DNA from: Gammaproteobacteria bacterium
GTDB taxonomy: Bacteria > Pseudomonadota > Gammaproteobacteria > Burkholderiales > Burkholderiaceae_C
Length of the DNA: 39,603 bases
Assembly: GCA_018820395.1 (NCBI GenBank)
Contig: JAHJOG010000068.1
Coordinates: 1 to 39,603 of the forward strand
Reading direction: 5' to 3'
Shown in pieces: positions 19,722 through 28,521 of the stretch. The notes under the pieces are model-generated. The model ran no database searches, was not told the origin of the DNA, and saw only the letters and a list, made by a program, of their open reading frames with translations. Position numbers and translations under genes: made by a program. Positions within the stretch are counted from its first letter, which is position 1; each line of letters begins with the position of its first letter.

Positions 19722-20149
19722 GCGGCGACGTGGCAGAAAACCGTCGGCACACCGAAGTCGCGGTAGGTATCCTCGTTCGGCCGGACGGCGCCTTGCTTTT
19801 GTCGACCAGGCCGGAAGGCAAGCCGTACGCTGGCTACTGGGAATTTCCCGGTGGCAAGATCGAGGCAGGCGAAACGGTGGTGATGGCGCTTCGCCGCGAA
19901 CTCTTTGAAGAACTCGGCATCACGATTGCCGACGCCGAGATCTGGAAGACCACCGAGCACGACTATCCGCACGCCTTGGTCCGCCTCCATTGGTGCAAAG
20001 TGACCGCCTGGACGGGCGAGTTCGAGATGCGCGAGGGGCAGGCCATGTGCTGGCAGCAATTGCCGCTGGACGTGACGCCGGTACTCCCTGGTGCGCTGCC
20101 TGTGCTGGATTGGCTTGCCGAGGAGCGCGGCCAGCCCAAGCGTCATTGA
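19718..20149 (+). CDS. mutT: MutT-type Nudix hydrolase (8-oxo-dGTP diphosphatase)
   Basis: MutT removes 8-oxo-dGTP from the nucleotide pool and prevents A:T to C:G transversions. The 143-residue protein has a complete Nudix box: G46, E52, R60-E61, E64-E65 and G67. The N-terminal [12 protein letters not shown] strand and [16 protein letters not shown] lead-in are typical of MutT. The start is ambiguous: a TTG overlapping the stop of the ATPase gene (TTGA), or a GTG four codons later. The stop overlaps the end of yacG on the other strand by seven bases. The specific substrate is inferred from similarity. Confidence 0.85.
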   Translation: MSGDVAENRRHTEVAVGILVRPDGALLLSTRPEGKPYAGYWEFPGGKIEAGETVVMALRRELFEELGITIADAEIWKTTEHDYPHALVRLHWCKVTAWTGEFEMREGQAMCWQQLPLDVTPVLPGALPVLDWLAEERGQPKRH

Positions 20150-20352
20150 AGGCGCGGGTCGCCGAAAGGCTCGTCGTCGGGCGGTGTCTCGGCCGGCATT
20201 CTGAATTCTTCGCTTGCCCACGCTCCGAGGTCGACCCCCTTGCAGCGGGCGCTGCAAAACGGCCGGTAGGGGTTGCGTGGCGCATAGATGCTGTCTTGCC
20301 CGCAGGCGGGGCAGCGGACGATCCGCTCGCCCGAACTTTTGCTGTCGCTCAT
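20143..20352 (-). CDS. yacG: DNA gyrase inhibitor / zinc-binding protein YacG
   Basis: YacG is a small zinc protein that binds GyrB and blocks DNA binding by gyrase in E. coli. The 69-residue protein has the four zinc cysteines C14, C17, C33 and C37 in CPxCG and FCSxRCK motifs, and a conserved D-L-G-A-W-A-x-E segment followed by an acidic tail. ATG at 20352 overlaps the zapD stop as ATGA, which fixes the start; a TTG two codons upstream is less likely. The coaE-zapD-yacG order is conserved among proteobacteria. Confidence 0.93.
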   Translation of the reverse strand: MSDSKSSGERIVRCPACGQDSIYAPRNPYRPFCSARCKGVDLGAWASEEFRMPAETPPDDEPFGDPRLQ

Positions 20353-21104
20353 GCGCAAAGTGTCAGTTCGAAGGGAGTGTCGTCCGAGCTTTGATGGAGC
20401 CGGTCGTCGGCGTCTTGTTTCATCAGCCGTACCGAAACCATCATGCGATTGCCGCTGATTTCAGGAATCAATCCGAGCTCGGGGTTGATGCGCAGGCGGA
20501 GGAGTTGAAAGCTTCGGCCCTGAGGAAGGGTCTGCTGAAACTGCCCGCGTGCCGCCATGACCTTGTAAGGCACGTCAGCGTCTCGCAGCAACTTGAGCAA
20601 CAGGTAGATGGATTCGGCCAGCGGCGCCAGCGTCGTCGACCAGCGTTCGAGATCTTTCCGTCGGTCGGCCGCGCGTCGGAACTGCCAGGCATGGTAAGCC
20701 GGCAGATCGAACTCGCAAGTGCCCCCGGGAATGCTGGCACGGCTGCGGATACCCATGAGCCATTCGTTCTCAGTCAGTGCCTGACCCGCCTTGCCTGGAA
20801 CCGTGTTGAGAATCGTGAAATTGCGTTCGAGCTGGTTGACCAGTTGATCGAGCACCGATTCGGCAATCCCAGGCTTGCCGCGATATCCGTTGAACACGGT
20901 CTTGTGCTTGTCCAGATCCCGAAGCACATCGGCTTTAAGGTCCGCGCGGGCTGCCACGTCCATGACTTCGAAAATGGTCACGAGCGCATAGTGATGCAGC
21001 AAGGGAGAATCGGCAGGCACGAGCTCGCCAAGCCGGCGAAACAGATGCTCCAGCCGAAGATAGGTCCGGATGCGCTCGTTGAAGGGATACTCGTAAAGAA
21101 TCAA
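20349..21104 (-). CDS. zapD: Cell division protein ZapD
   Basis: ZapD cross-links FtsZ filaments at the division ring. The 251-residue protein starts with [20 protein letters not shown], the family N-terminus, and contains the [17 protein letters not shown] central block. The beta-domain segment [11 protein letters not shown] and a C-terminal region with the NRMMVSVR strand follow. The only start that yields the family N-terminus is TTG, preceded by AGGAAA at suitable distance. In relatives zapD normally follows coaE directly; here an acyltransferase cassette lies between. Its stop overlaps yacG. Confidence 0.93.
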   Translation of the reverse strand: MILYEYPFNERIRTYLRLEHLFRRLGELVPADSPLLHHYALVTIFEVMDVAARADLKADVLRDLDKHKTVFNGYRGKPGIAESVLDQLVNQLERNFTILNTVPGKAGQALTENEWLMGIRSRASIPGGTCEFDLPAYHAWQFRRAADRRKDLERWSTTLAPLAESIYLLLKLLRDADVPYKVMAARGQFQQTLPQGRSFQLLRLRINPELGLIPEISGNRMMVSVRLMKQDADDRLHQSSDDTPFELTLCA

Positions 21105-21159
21105 ACGTCAGACTTTCCTGTCGAGGAAATGATAGTCGGATGTGAGCTGTCCATGTGAT

Positions 21160-22170
21160 TCAAGTTGCTGGGCCCCGGCGCTCGCCCAGCTTGTTTCGCA
21201 CCGCTTCCAGCATGACCGGACCGAGCATCACCAAGCCGCGTATGGAGAGGTGCGTGTCATTGGGTTGATAGAAGTCCTTGACCTTCTTGCGCTCATCCTG
21301 GGCGAAGGCAAACAGGTCCGGACCGAGCTCAGCCTTGTTGAATGCGGCGATGAATTCTTTTGAGTAGTCCGGCTGGAGGTACACCGTGCTCTTGTTGGGG
21401 ATGATCATCCAGAGCATCGGGAAGGCACTCCTTGCCTTCATGAACTCTTGCATCTGTGTGACCGTGCGGGCCGTCAGTGGCGGATTCTCGAGATCAACGC
21501 TCAGGAACGGGATACGTTCGCAGATACGACTGCTGAACTGATTGCAGCCATCGGGCACGTTTCGGATCTGAACCAGATGAAGGCCCTCACGCACTTCGCC
21601 AGCTTTGGCTTGCTGCATGTTTCTATACGTTTTCCAGCCCGATGTGAGCCTGGCGTCCCAATTGAGCGCAAACCCCGGAACGCTCTGCTGCATCTTCCAA
21701 AGCGGCTCGTTGGAGGCGAGCAGGGGGGATTTCATCGTGTCGCAGGCCGCGCTCTTGTCCATGCGTGTCTGAAACAGGTATTCGACGCTCTCCAGGATCA
21801 CGAGCTTCCCGCGAAAACCAGCGCGGCGCGTCCACTCGTCGAAGTCCGTGCAAAGGGCGTCGCCCAGGCTGCCCCAATACACCGTGCTGACCCGGTAGCC
21901 GGCCTTGACCAAGGCGGATTGCCAGTTGAACGACATCGAGAAGCTGTCGCCAACGACCAGGATGTCGGCCTGGTCCACCGGCACGCCACGAAGCGTTTCA
22001 GGTGGAACGATGGGTTGGTCGATTTGCCAACCGAAGTAGCGGTCCGAAAGCAATGCGACACGGCTCAGATCGCCATGGGGCACCGCCGTCCCGAGCGTCA
22101 CTGCAAGCAGGGCGACGATGACCGAGAAGCCGGCAAAGAAGATCCTCAGCCACAGTTTTGCGTGGGTCAT
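21160..22170 (-). CDS. SGNH-type O-acetyltransferase partner protein (AlgX/AlgJ/DltD-like)
   Basis: The 336-residue protein has one N-terminal membrane anchor (residues 8-30) and an exported SGNH-hydrolase-like domain. The nucleophile motif is G74-D75-S76-F77-S78, and the catalytic Asp-x-His pair is D305-T-H307-L-S near the C-terminus, the arrangement seen in AlgJ and AlgX. It starts two bases after the stop of the membrane O-acyltransferase gene, so the pair forms one unit. By analogy the acyltransferase passes an acyl group across the membrane and this protein places it on a polysaccharide or other extracytoplasmic acceptor. The acceptor is unknown, as no polysaccharide genes are nearby. 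Confidence 0.75.
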   Translation of the reverse strand: MTHAKLWLRIFFAGFSVIVALLAVTLGTAVPHGDLSRVALLSDRYFGWQIDQPIVPPETLRGVPVDQADILVVGDSFSMSFNWQSALVKAGYRVSTVYWGSLGDALCTDFDEWTRRAGFRGKLVILESVEYLFQTRMDKSAACDTMKSPLLASNEPLWKMQQSVPGFALNWDARLTSGWKTYRNMQQAKAGEVREGLHLVQIRNVPDGCNQFSSRICERIPFLSVDLENPPLTARTVTQMQEFMKARSAFPMLWMIIPNKSTVYLQPDYSKEFIAAFNKAELGPDLFAFAQDERKKVKDFYQPNDTHLSIRGLVMLGPVMLEAVRNKLGERRGPAT

Positions 22171-22172
22171 GC

Positions 22173-23666
22173 TCAAAACTGAAAATACAGAAAGGGGCTG
22201 TATGTGCCCAGCCTCGAAACGCAGAGGCCGAGCATGTACACGGTGGCCAAGGAAATCATGCCGGTGCAAACCCATTCGAGCCGGGGCCGTGCCACCAAAC
22301 GCTGCACTCGCGGCACCCAGTGCTGGAGGCTGATGGTCGGAGGCAGCGCCAGACAGATAAACATCGCAACGAACAAAGTATGAAAGAACTCCGGCTTTCG
22401 ATAGGGAAGAATGTCGAACTCGCCGAACACCTCTAGAGGTGCGCCGTGCAAGCCGATCATGCTTTTGTAAATCGTCATCGCGGCTTGCATGCTTTCGGCA
22501 CGGAAGACCACCCAGGCCACCATGACGCAAACGAAGGTCAGAAGCCAGCCCGACACACGCGCGACGCGGCCTGGTTTGTCCCTTCTGCGCACCTTGGAGT
22601 TCCATAGGTGATTGATCATCAGGAATGCCCCATGCAAGGCGCCCCAGACCACGAAAGTCCAGGCCGCACCATGCCAGAGCCCGCCGAGCAGCATGGTGAG
22701 GAACAGATTCAGATAGCGACGCGCAGGGCCTTTGCGATTGCCCCCCAAAGGCACGTACAGGTAGTCGCGTAAAAAAGTCGACAGGGAGATATGCCATCTC
22801 CGCCAGAACTCGATGATGCTCGTCGACTTGTACGGCGAATTAAAATTGAGAGGCAACTGAACACCGAGGCACAGCGACAGACCCACCGCCATGTCGGAAT
22901 ATCCGGAGAAGTCGAAGTAGATCTGAAGGGTGTAGGCGAGTACGCCGATCCATGCCGTCAGGAGCGTGGGCAACACGCCGTGGTGGACGCCGTTGAACAT
23001 CAGGTCGGCGTACTGGCCCATGGGGTCGGCCACCAGTAGTTTCTTTGCCAGGCCGAAAGTGAAGATCGAGAGCCCCAGCGCAATCTTGTTGGCGTCTGTC
23101 CGGTAAGTCGCCGGGCTGGCGAACTGCGGCATCATCTGCGCGTGATGGAGCACCGGTCCTGCGATGAGGTGCGGGAAGTAGGTTACGAAGAGCACGTAAT
23201 GCAGAAAGCTGCGCTCATGCACCTTGCCCTGCCAACAGTCCACCAGGAATGCGATTTGCGTGAAGGTGTAGAACGAAATCCCGATCGGTAGCGCAATGTG
23301 CAGCATTTCGATCGGCGCCATGCCTGCCGCCGCGAGCGCTTCGTTGACGTTGCCGACGAAGAAATTCGCGTACTTGAAGACGGCCAAGACCCCGAGGTTG
23401 GCTGCCAGGACTGCGATGAGCAGCCGCTTTCTGCCGCGGTCCGTTCGGTTCGGCGCAGGCGTGAGGTACAGCCCGGCCCAATAGTTGAAGCAGATCGAAC
23501 CGAGAAGGAGCGGCATGGCCTTGACGCTCCACCAGCCATAAAAGAAGAGCGACGCCAGGGCCAGGAAGCCGGCGGCTGCACGCGTGTTTCGCGCCCCGAT
23601 CAGGAAGAATCCGATCAGAACCAGCGGAAAAAAGACGAAGATGAACGCGTACGAATTGAAAAGCAT
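22173..23666 (-). CDS. Membrane-bound O-acyltransferase (MBOAT, AlgI/DltB type)
   Basis: The 497-residue polytopic protein belongs to the bacterial MBOAT group that includes AlgI (alginate acetylation) and DltB (D-alanylation). Visible signatures are the N-terminal MLFNSYAFIFVFFP and ALPIGISFYTFTQIAFLVD, then YFDFSGYSDMAVG and FWRRWHISLSTFLRDYLY (H292). The catalytic-type histidine H332 is in LGGLWHGAAWTF. About ten hydrophobic segments are present. It is cotranscribed with the SGNH protein and lies between coaE and zapD, which are adjacent in most relatives. The acyl donor and acceptor cannot be told from sequence. Confidence 0.88.
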   Translation of the reverse strand: MLFNSYAFIFVFFPLVLIGFFLIGARNTRAAAGFLALASLFFYGWWSVKAMPLLLGSICFNYWAGLYLTPAPNRTDRGRKRLLIAVLAANLGVLAVFKYANFFVGNVNEALAAAGMAPIEMLHIALPIGISFYTFTQIAFLVDCWQGKVHERSFLHYVLFVTYFPHLIAGPVLHHAQMMPQFASPATYRTDANKIALGLSIFTFGLAKKLLVADPMGQYADLMFNGVHHGVLPTLLTAWIGVLAYTLQIYFDFSGYSDMAVGLSLCLGVQLPLNFNSPYKSTSIIEFWRRWHISLSTFLRDYLYVPLGGNRKGPARRYLNLFLTMLLGGLWHGAAWTFVVWGALHGAFLMINHLWNSKVRRRDKPGRVARVSGWLLTFVCVMVAWVVFRAESMQAAMTIYKSMIGLHGAPLEVFGEFDILPYRKPEFFHTLFVAMFICLALPPTISLQHWVPRVQRLVARPRLEWVCTGMISLATVYMLGLCVSRLGTYSPFLYFQF

Positions 23667-23735
23667 CTTAGGGAGGTCGAACCGGAAGGCCCGTTCGCCC
23701 CATCTCTTGTATTTGAGGCGCGGCGGCAGCGAGGC

Positions 23736-23741
23736 ATTATC
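23736..23741 (-). promoter_or_regulatory. Candidate -10 element for the acyltransferase cassette
   Basis: GATAAT on the minus strand overlaps the coaE stop codon and lies about 70 bases before the MBOAT start. No good -35 hexamer is present. It would let the cassette be expressed apart from the pil-coaE genes. Confidence 0.3.
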
Positions 23742-24342
23742 GCGCGGCCGATTCCGCCCATTGCGTCCAGAGGGCGCTCACCTGAAGTTCGAGCTCGGGC
23801 AGCGTCATCGTCTCGTTGAAGATCACCGCGTCCGCAGACGCTCGCCGCAAGATTCGCGTGGCCTGCTGGTCGATCACGGATCGTACAGCTTCGATCGTCC
23901 ATGAAGATCTGGCGACCACTCGATCCACTTGCGTCGCTTCGGTCGCGTCGACGACGAGAACGCGGTCTACCCTGGATCGCCAGCGTCCGGATTCCACGAG
24001 CAGAGGAACGTCGAAGACGATGTCGCGCCCCTCAGCCGCCGCGACGGATGCTTGACGATTGCATTCGTCCCCGATCAAGGGATGAAGTACTTGCTCCAGC
24101 CTTTTTCTTGCATCTGGATCCGCAAAGGCGATTTGCCGCATACGCGAACGATCCAAGCTGCCGTCCGCGGCAATCACCGATGATCCGAAGGCAGCTGCGA
24201 TACCGGCCATTGCGCCGCCAGACGGTAACGTCAGTGCTTTCGAGATGGCATCAGTATCGATCACAGCCGCGCCCAAGTGCGCGAGCATCGCGGCCACGGT
24301 GCTTTTGCCGCTTCCGATGCCTCCAGTCAATCCGACGCGCAT
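23737..24342 (-). CDS. coaE: Dephospho-CoA kinase CoaE
   Basis: CoaE phosphorylates the 3' hydroxyl of dephospho-CoA, the last step of coenzyme A synthesis. The 201-residue protein has the N-terminal P-loop GLTGGIGSGKST (residues 4-15), the D-T-D-A-I-S motif with its substrate-binding aspartates, HPLI near residue 87, and VFDVPLLVESG. The lid region DRVVARSS is also recognisable. It starts 11 bases after pilD, the standard pilBCD-coaE order, and is followed by the MBOAT gene after 70 bases. Confidence 0.96.
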   Translation of the reverse strand: MRVGLTGGIGSGKSTVAAMLAHLGAAVIDTDAISKALTLPSGGAMAGIAAAFGSSVIAADGSLDRSRMRQIAFADPDARKRLEQVLHPLIGDECNRQASVAAAEGRDIVFDVPLLVESGRWRSRVDRVLVVDATEATQVDRVVARSSWTIEAVRSVIDQQATRILRRASADAVIFNETMTLPELELQVSALWTQWAESAAR

Positions 24343-24353
24343 GACCGAATGAG

Positions 24354-25196
24354 TCAGAAGCCGATCGAGCGGAAGATCGCGTCGGGACCGAAGATCATGG
24401 CGATGAACCCGGCGCCGGCGAGAAAAGGCCCGAACGGAACATAGCCGCCGTCACGGAGCCCTTGTGTGAACTTGAGAGCGAGGCCGACGATGACTCCAAT
24501 CACGGACGCCACCAGAATGATCGGGATCAATGCCTGCCAGCCGAACCAGGCGCCGAACGCCGCGAAGAGCTTGAAGTCTCCATAGCCCATTCCTTCCTTC
24601 CCGGTCGCCAGCTTGAATGCCCAATAAATGCCCCACAGTGACAGGTAGCCCGCGACGGCTCCGATCACGGCCTGTGTCAGGGCAACACCGGTGAAGCCCG
24701 CGATCGATGCCAGCAGGCCTCCCCAAAGCAGTGGAAGCGTGATGTCGTCGGGCAGCAAAGTGGTGTCCCAGTCGATCATCGCGAGCGTGAGCAAAGCTGC
24801 AGCGAACGCGCACCATGCAAGACTCGCATACTGGCCTGGCCAGTGCCAGACGCTCCAGGCGAACAGAAGGCCTGTCGCCAACTCAACCAACGGATAGCGC
24901 GCGGAAATGCGTGTCTTGCAAGCCGAGCAGCGACCTCGCAAGGCAAGATAACTCAGGACGGGGATGTTCTCGAACCAACGGATGGCATGACCGCAGGCTT
25001 GGCAACGCGAGGCCGGAACCATGAGGTTGAACGGCTCGACGGCAAGCGCCGCCGCGCCCTCGACCGGCGCCTGCTCCGCGGCCCATTGGCGCTCGAGCAT
25101 CTTCGGCAGTCTGTAGATGACGACGTTGAGAAAGCTGCCGATGAGGAGACCGAACACACCGGCCAGAGCCGCGTCGAACCCCCGCGAGACCAACAT
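24354..25196 (-). CDS. pilD: Type IV prepilin peptidase / N-methyltransferase PilD
   Basis: PilD cleaves and N-methylates type IV prepilins and type II secretion pseudopilins. The 280-residue membrane protein has the GLLIGSFLNVVIYRLP N-terminus and the four-cysteine zinc element (C-x-x-C in SRCQACGH and CSACKTR). The two catalytic aspartates are in AMIDWDTTLLPD and in GMGYGDFKLFAA, the GxGD motif. The remaining sequence is mostly hydrophobic. Its ATG overlaps the pilC stop by one base (TGATG on the minus strand), so translation is coupled. Confidence 0.96.
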   Translation of the reverse strand: MLVSRGFDAALAGVFGLLIGSFLNVVIYRLPKMLERQWAAEQAPVEGAAALAVEPFNLMVPASRCQACGHAIRWFENIPVLSYLALRGRCSACKTRISARYPLVELATGLLFAWSVWHWPGQYASLAWCAFAAALLTLAMIDWDTTLLPDDITLPLLWGGLLASIAGFTGVALTQAVIGAVAGYLSLWGIYWAFKLATGKEGMGYGDFKLFAAFGAWFGWQALIPIILVASVIGVIVGLALKFTQGLRDGGYVPFGPFLAGAGFIAMIFGPDAIFRSIGF

Positions 25197-26419
25197 CAGA
25201 CGACTTGACCGAGCTTGAAGATGGGCAGGTACATCGACACCACGATGCCGCCAATGATCACACCCAGAAAAACGATGATGATGGGCTCCATCAGACTCGA
25301 CAGGCCGGCCACCATGTCGTCGACTTCAGATTCATAGAAGTCGGCCGCCTTGCCGAGCATGTGATCGATCGAGCCGGATTCCTCGCCGATCGCCGCCATC
25401 TGAAGCACCATCGATGGAAAGATGTTGGCGTTGGTCATGGCCGAAGTGAGACTGGTGCCGGTCGAGACTTCCTGCTGAATCTTGACGGTGGCATCCCCAT
25501 AGACGGTGTTTCCTGAGGCCCCGCCGACGGAGTCGAGGGCTTCGACCAAGGGCACGCCGGCCGCGAACATCGTTGCGAGCGTGCGCGTCCAACGGGCGAC
25601 GCAGGACTTGTCGATCAAGGCGCCAAAGATGGGCAGGCGCAGCAGCACACGGTCCATGAAGCGCTGGACACGCTCGTTTCGCTTCCAGGCCTGTATGAAG
25701 AAGTACAGTCCGCCACCGATCACGCCGAAGATCAGCCACCAATAGGAGACAAAGAATTCGCTGATCGCCATCACGATCAGGGTCGGAGCCGGCAAATCCG
25801 CACCGAAGGACGAGAACACCTGTTTGAACGCGGGGATCACGAAGATCATGATGATGGCGACGACGACGAACGCCACAACGACCACGGACGTCGGATACAT
25901 CAACGCCGACTTGATCTTCGACTTGATCGCCTCTGTCTTCTCCATGTAGGTCGCAAGGCGGTCGAGCAACTCTTCAAGAATACCTGCCGCTTCGCCTGCT
26001 TCGACGAGGTTGCAGTACAGGTTGTCGAAATACTTCGGAAACTTGCGGAACGCCGCAGACAGCGACGTTCCTGTCTCCACATCGCCCCGGATATCGTTGA
26101 GCAGCTTGGCAACGCTCGGGTTCGCATTGCCTCGACCGACAATGTCGAAGGCCTGCAGCAACGGAACGCCCGCTTTCATCATGGTGGCCAACTGGCGCGT
26201 GAAGATCGCGATGTCCTTGGGCTTGATCGCCTTCCCGGAACGCATCCGGCGCTTCTTGATCTTCGTGGCGAGAACACCTTGCCGGCGCAATGCGGCTTGC
26301 ACCTGGTTCTCGCCGACGGCACGGACTTCGCCACGTACGACCTTGCCGTTGCGGTCTCTACCTTCCCATTCAAAGACGTATTCCTTGAATGTGCGGTTGG
26401 GTGCTGCTGCCGTTGCCAT
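25196..26419 (-). CDS. pilC: Type IV pilus inner-membrane platform protein PilC
   Basis: PilC is the inner-membrane platform through which the PilB ATPase drives pilin polymerisation. The 407-residue protein has two repeated GspF/PilC domains. Each begins with an F-x-R-Q-L-A-T-M (first) or W-x-R-T-L-A-T-M (second) element followed by A-G-V-P-L-x-x-A. Three hydrophobic segments lie near residues 170-190, 220-240 and 375-400. A good ribosome site (GAGGAG) precedes the ATG. It lies 22 bases after pilB. Confidence 0.96.
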   Translation of the reverse strand: MATAAAPNRTFKEYVFEWEGRDRNGKVVRGEVRAVGENQVQAALRRQGVLATKIKKRRMRSGKAIKPKDIAIFTRQLATMMKAGVPLLQAFDIVGRGNANPSVAKLLNDIRGDVETGTSLSAAFRKFPKYFDNLYCNLVEAGEAAGILEELLDRLATYMEKTEAIKSKIKSALMYPTSVVVVAFVVVAIIMIFVIPAFKQVFSSFGADLPAPTLIVMAISEFFVSYWWLIFGVIGGGLYFFIQAWKRNERVQRFMDRVLLRLPIFGALIDKSCVARWTRTLATMFAAGVPLVEALDSVGGASGNTVYGDATVKIQQEVSTGTSLTSAMTNANIFPSMVLQMAAIGEESGSIDHMLGKAADFYESEVDDMVAGLSSLMEPIIIVFLGVIIGGIVVSMYLPIFKLGQVV

Positions 26420-26441
26420 CTTTTTCGCTCCTCTGAATATG

Positions 26442-28172
26442 CTATTCGTTGGTGACCGCCAGCACTTCTTCGAGTGATGTCAGCCCCTGCATGACTTTCT
26501 TCAACCCTGACTGTCGCAGCGATCTCACGCCTTCTGCTTCTGATTGCTTGGCGATGTCGAGCGAACTGCCGTCACGAAGGATGATCTTCTGAATCTCTTC
26601 AGAGATCGGCATGACTTGGTAGATGCCAACACGGCCCTTGTACCCACCGTTGCATGCGGAGCAGCCCACCGGGCGGTATGGCTTCCAACTTCCGTCGAGA
26701 TCCGCCTCGCGGAACCCGGCGTCGAGCAGTGCTTGCCTTGGCACGTCAGCCGGCGCTCTACACACTGTGCAAAGACGGCGTGCCAGTCGCTGCGCAGTGA
26801 TGAGAATCACACTCGACGCGATGTTGAACGGGGCAATTCCCATGTTGCGCATCCGCGTCAAGGTCGTCGGCGCATCGTTCGTATGAAGCGTGGAAAGTAC
26901 CAAGTGCCCCGTCTGAGCTGCCTTGATTGAAATATCGGCAGTTTCAAGATCCCGGATCTCGCCGACCATGATGATGTCGGGATCCTGGCGAAGGAAAGCG
27001 CGAAGCGCGGCCGCAAACGTGAGGCCAGCCTTCTCGTTGACATTGACCTGGTTCACTCCCGGCAAGTTGATTTCAGACGGATCCTCAGCCGTTGCAATGT
27101 TCACACCCGGCTTGTTGAGCAGGTTCAGGCAGGTGTAGAGCGAAACGGTCTTGCCGGATCCAGTGGGGCCCGTCACAAGCACCATGCCGTACGGACGCGA
27201 GATCGCGTTCAGAAGCCGCTCTTTTTCGACAGCGTCGTAACCCAGTGCGTCGATGCCCATCCTGGCACTGCTCGGGTCAAGAATACGGATGACGATCTTC
27301 TCGCCGAACAATGTGGGAAGCGTGCTGACCCGAAAATCGATCACCCGTTCGGGGCCGATCTTGAGCTTCATCCGCCCATCCTGCGGTACGCGCTTCTCGG
27401 AAATGTCGAGCCTCGAAATCACCTTGATGCGCGAAGCAAGCTTGTCCTTGATGACCGGCGGCGGACTGGCGATCTCGCGCAACTCGCCGTCGACCCGAAA
27501 ACGAACGCGGTAGTTGTGTTCGTACGGTTCGAAATGAATGTCCGAGGCTCGCATGCTGAAAGCGTCGATCAACATCTTGTGCAGGAATCTGACGACTGGC
27601 GCGTCTTCGACTTCTGCGATGGCCTGCTCGGACGTTTCGGCCGTTTCGGTCGACAGTTCGTCGAACTCGAACTCGGCTCCAACGATCCCATCGATGGTTT
27701 CCGCAGCACTGACCGCAGCGGCTTCGATCATGCGCGACAGCTTGTCGTATTCGGCAATGACCCAGTCGACGCCCATCTGGGAGGCGAACTTGATCTTTTC
27801 GGCCGCTTGCTGGTCGGAAGGGTCGGCGGTTGCAACGATGAGACGGTTGCTTCGCTTGCTCAAAACCACGACGCGATACGCTTGGCAGAGCTTGGCGTCG
27901 AGCAAATCCTTCGGAAGCCTCTGCGGCTCGATCGCGTCGAGATCCAGAAGGGGCGCACCGAACGCGCTAGAGAGTGTGTGAGCCAAGTCGGCGGCAGAAA
28001 CGGCGCCCGTGCCGGTCAACTCCGCGATGAAGCTGGTCCTCGCACTGAGCGACTTTTGATAGATCTCCTCAGCGGACTTTGCAGCGAGCTTGCCCGCAGA
28101 TATCAATGCTCGCGCCAGCCCCGGCAGGGCAATCGGCGAGTTTTCTTTGACGAGAGGTTCGGCGGCTGCCAT
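26442..28172 (-). CDS. pilB: Type IV pilus assembly ATPase PilB
   Basis: PilB is the hexameric cytoplasmic ATPase that extends type IV pili. The 576-residue protein has an N-terminal GspE/MshEN domain, Walker A in VTGPTGSGKTVSLY, the Asp box, Walker B in DPDIIMVGEIRDLET, and the His box (STLHTNDA). The tetracysteine zinc motif appears as C-x-x-C in RLCTVCRAP and GCSACNGGYKGR. The HFEPYEHNYRVRFR block separates it from PilT. It heads the pilB-pilC-pilD-coaE series; the pilin gene itself is not in the window. Confidence 0.97.
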   Translation of the reverse strand: MAAAEPLVKENSPIALPGLARALISAGKLAAKSAEEIYQKSLSARTSFIAELTGTGAVSAADLAHTLSSAFGAPLLDLDAIEPQRLPKDLLDAKLCQAYRVVVLSKRSNRLIVATADPSDQQAAEKIKFASQMGVDWVIAEYDKLSRMIEAAAVSAAETIDGIVGAEFEFDELSTETAETSEQAIAEVEDAPVVRFLHKMLIDAFSMRASDIHFEPYEHNYRVRFRVDGELREIASPPPVIKDKLASRIKVISRLDISEKRVPQDGRMKLKIGPERVIDFRVSTLPTLFGEKIVIRILDPSSARMGIDALGYDAVEKERLLNAISRPYGMVLVTGPTGSGKTVSLYTCLNLLNKPGVNIATAEDPSEINLPGVNQVNVNEKAGLTFAAALRAFLRQDPDIIMVGEIRDLETADISIKAAQTGHLVLSTLHTNDAPTTLTRMRNMGIAPFNIASSVILITAQRLARRLCTVCRAPADVPRQALLDAGFREADLDGSWKPYRPVGCSACNGGYKGRVGIYQVMPISEEIQKIILRDGSSLDIAKQSEAEGVRSLRQSGLKKVMQGLTSLEEVLAVTNE

Positions 28173-28273
28173 TCAAATGAATGTAAGAGACGTGAGAATG
28201 TGCTTCGGGATCATCGCCGATCACCCAGGGGCTGTAAACGCTGCAGGCGTGGCATTACCGCGAAGCATTTTGC

Positions 28274-28303
28274 ATTTAACGCTGAAAAGGGGCGAACTGT
28301 GAA
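28274..28303 (-). promoter_or_regulatory. Candidate promoter for pilBCD
   Basis: On the minus strand, TTCACA (28298-28303) and TTAAAT (28274-28279) are 18 bases apart, about 100 bases ahead of pilB. The -35 has one mismatch and the -10 two. I saw no sigma54 GG/GC signature in this gap, which otherwise appears empty. Confidence 0.35.
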
Positions 28304-28426
28304 AGGATTTGGCTCCTTCAACAAGTGTGCGCTCCCTCTGCGTCTGCGTTCGGACCACTAGTGTGCTTCAAGATTACGAGCCGAATACTCGCCAAATCAC
28401 ACTGACCAATGGAATGAGATGGAATC

Positions 28427-28503
28427 TGGTCGGGGTGAGAGGATTCGAACCTCCGGCCTCTACGTCCCGAACGTAGCGCTCTACCAGGCTAAGCTACACC
28501 CCG
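28427..28503 (-). tRNA. tRNA-Pro (anticodon CGG)
   Basis: Read on the minus strand this is a 77-base cloverleaf. The acceptor arms CGGGGTG and CACCCCG pair perfectly, and the anticodon stem CTACG/CGTAG encloses loop TTCGGGA with anticodon CGG, reading CCG. The T arm is GGAGGTTCGAATCCTC-like, and A plus an encoded CCA closes the molecule. It lies 18 bases after the ispB stop on the same strand, so it may be processed from an ispB transcript. Confidence 0.96.
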
Positions 28504-28521
28504 ATGCCTACGTGCGACTGT

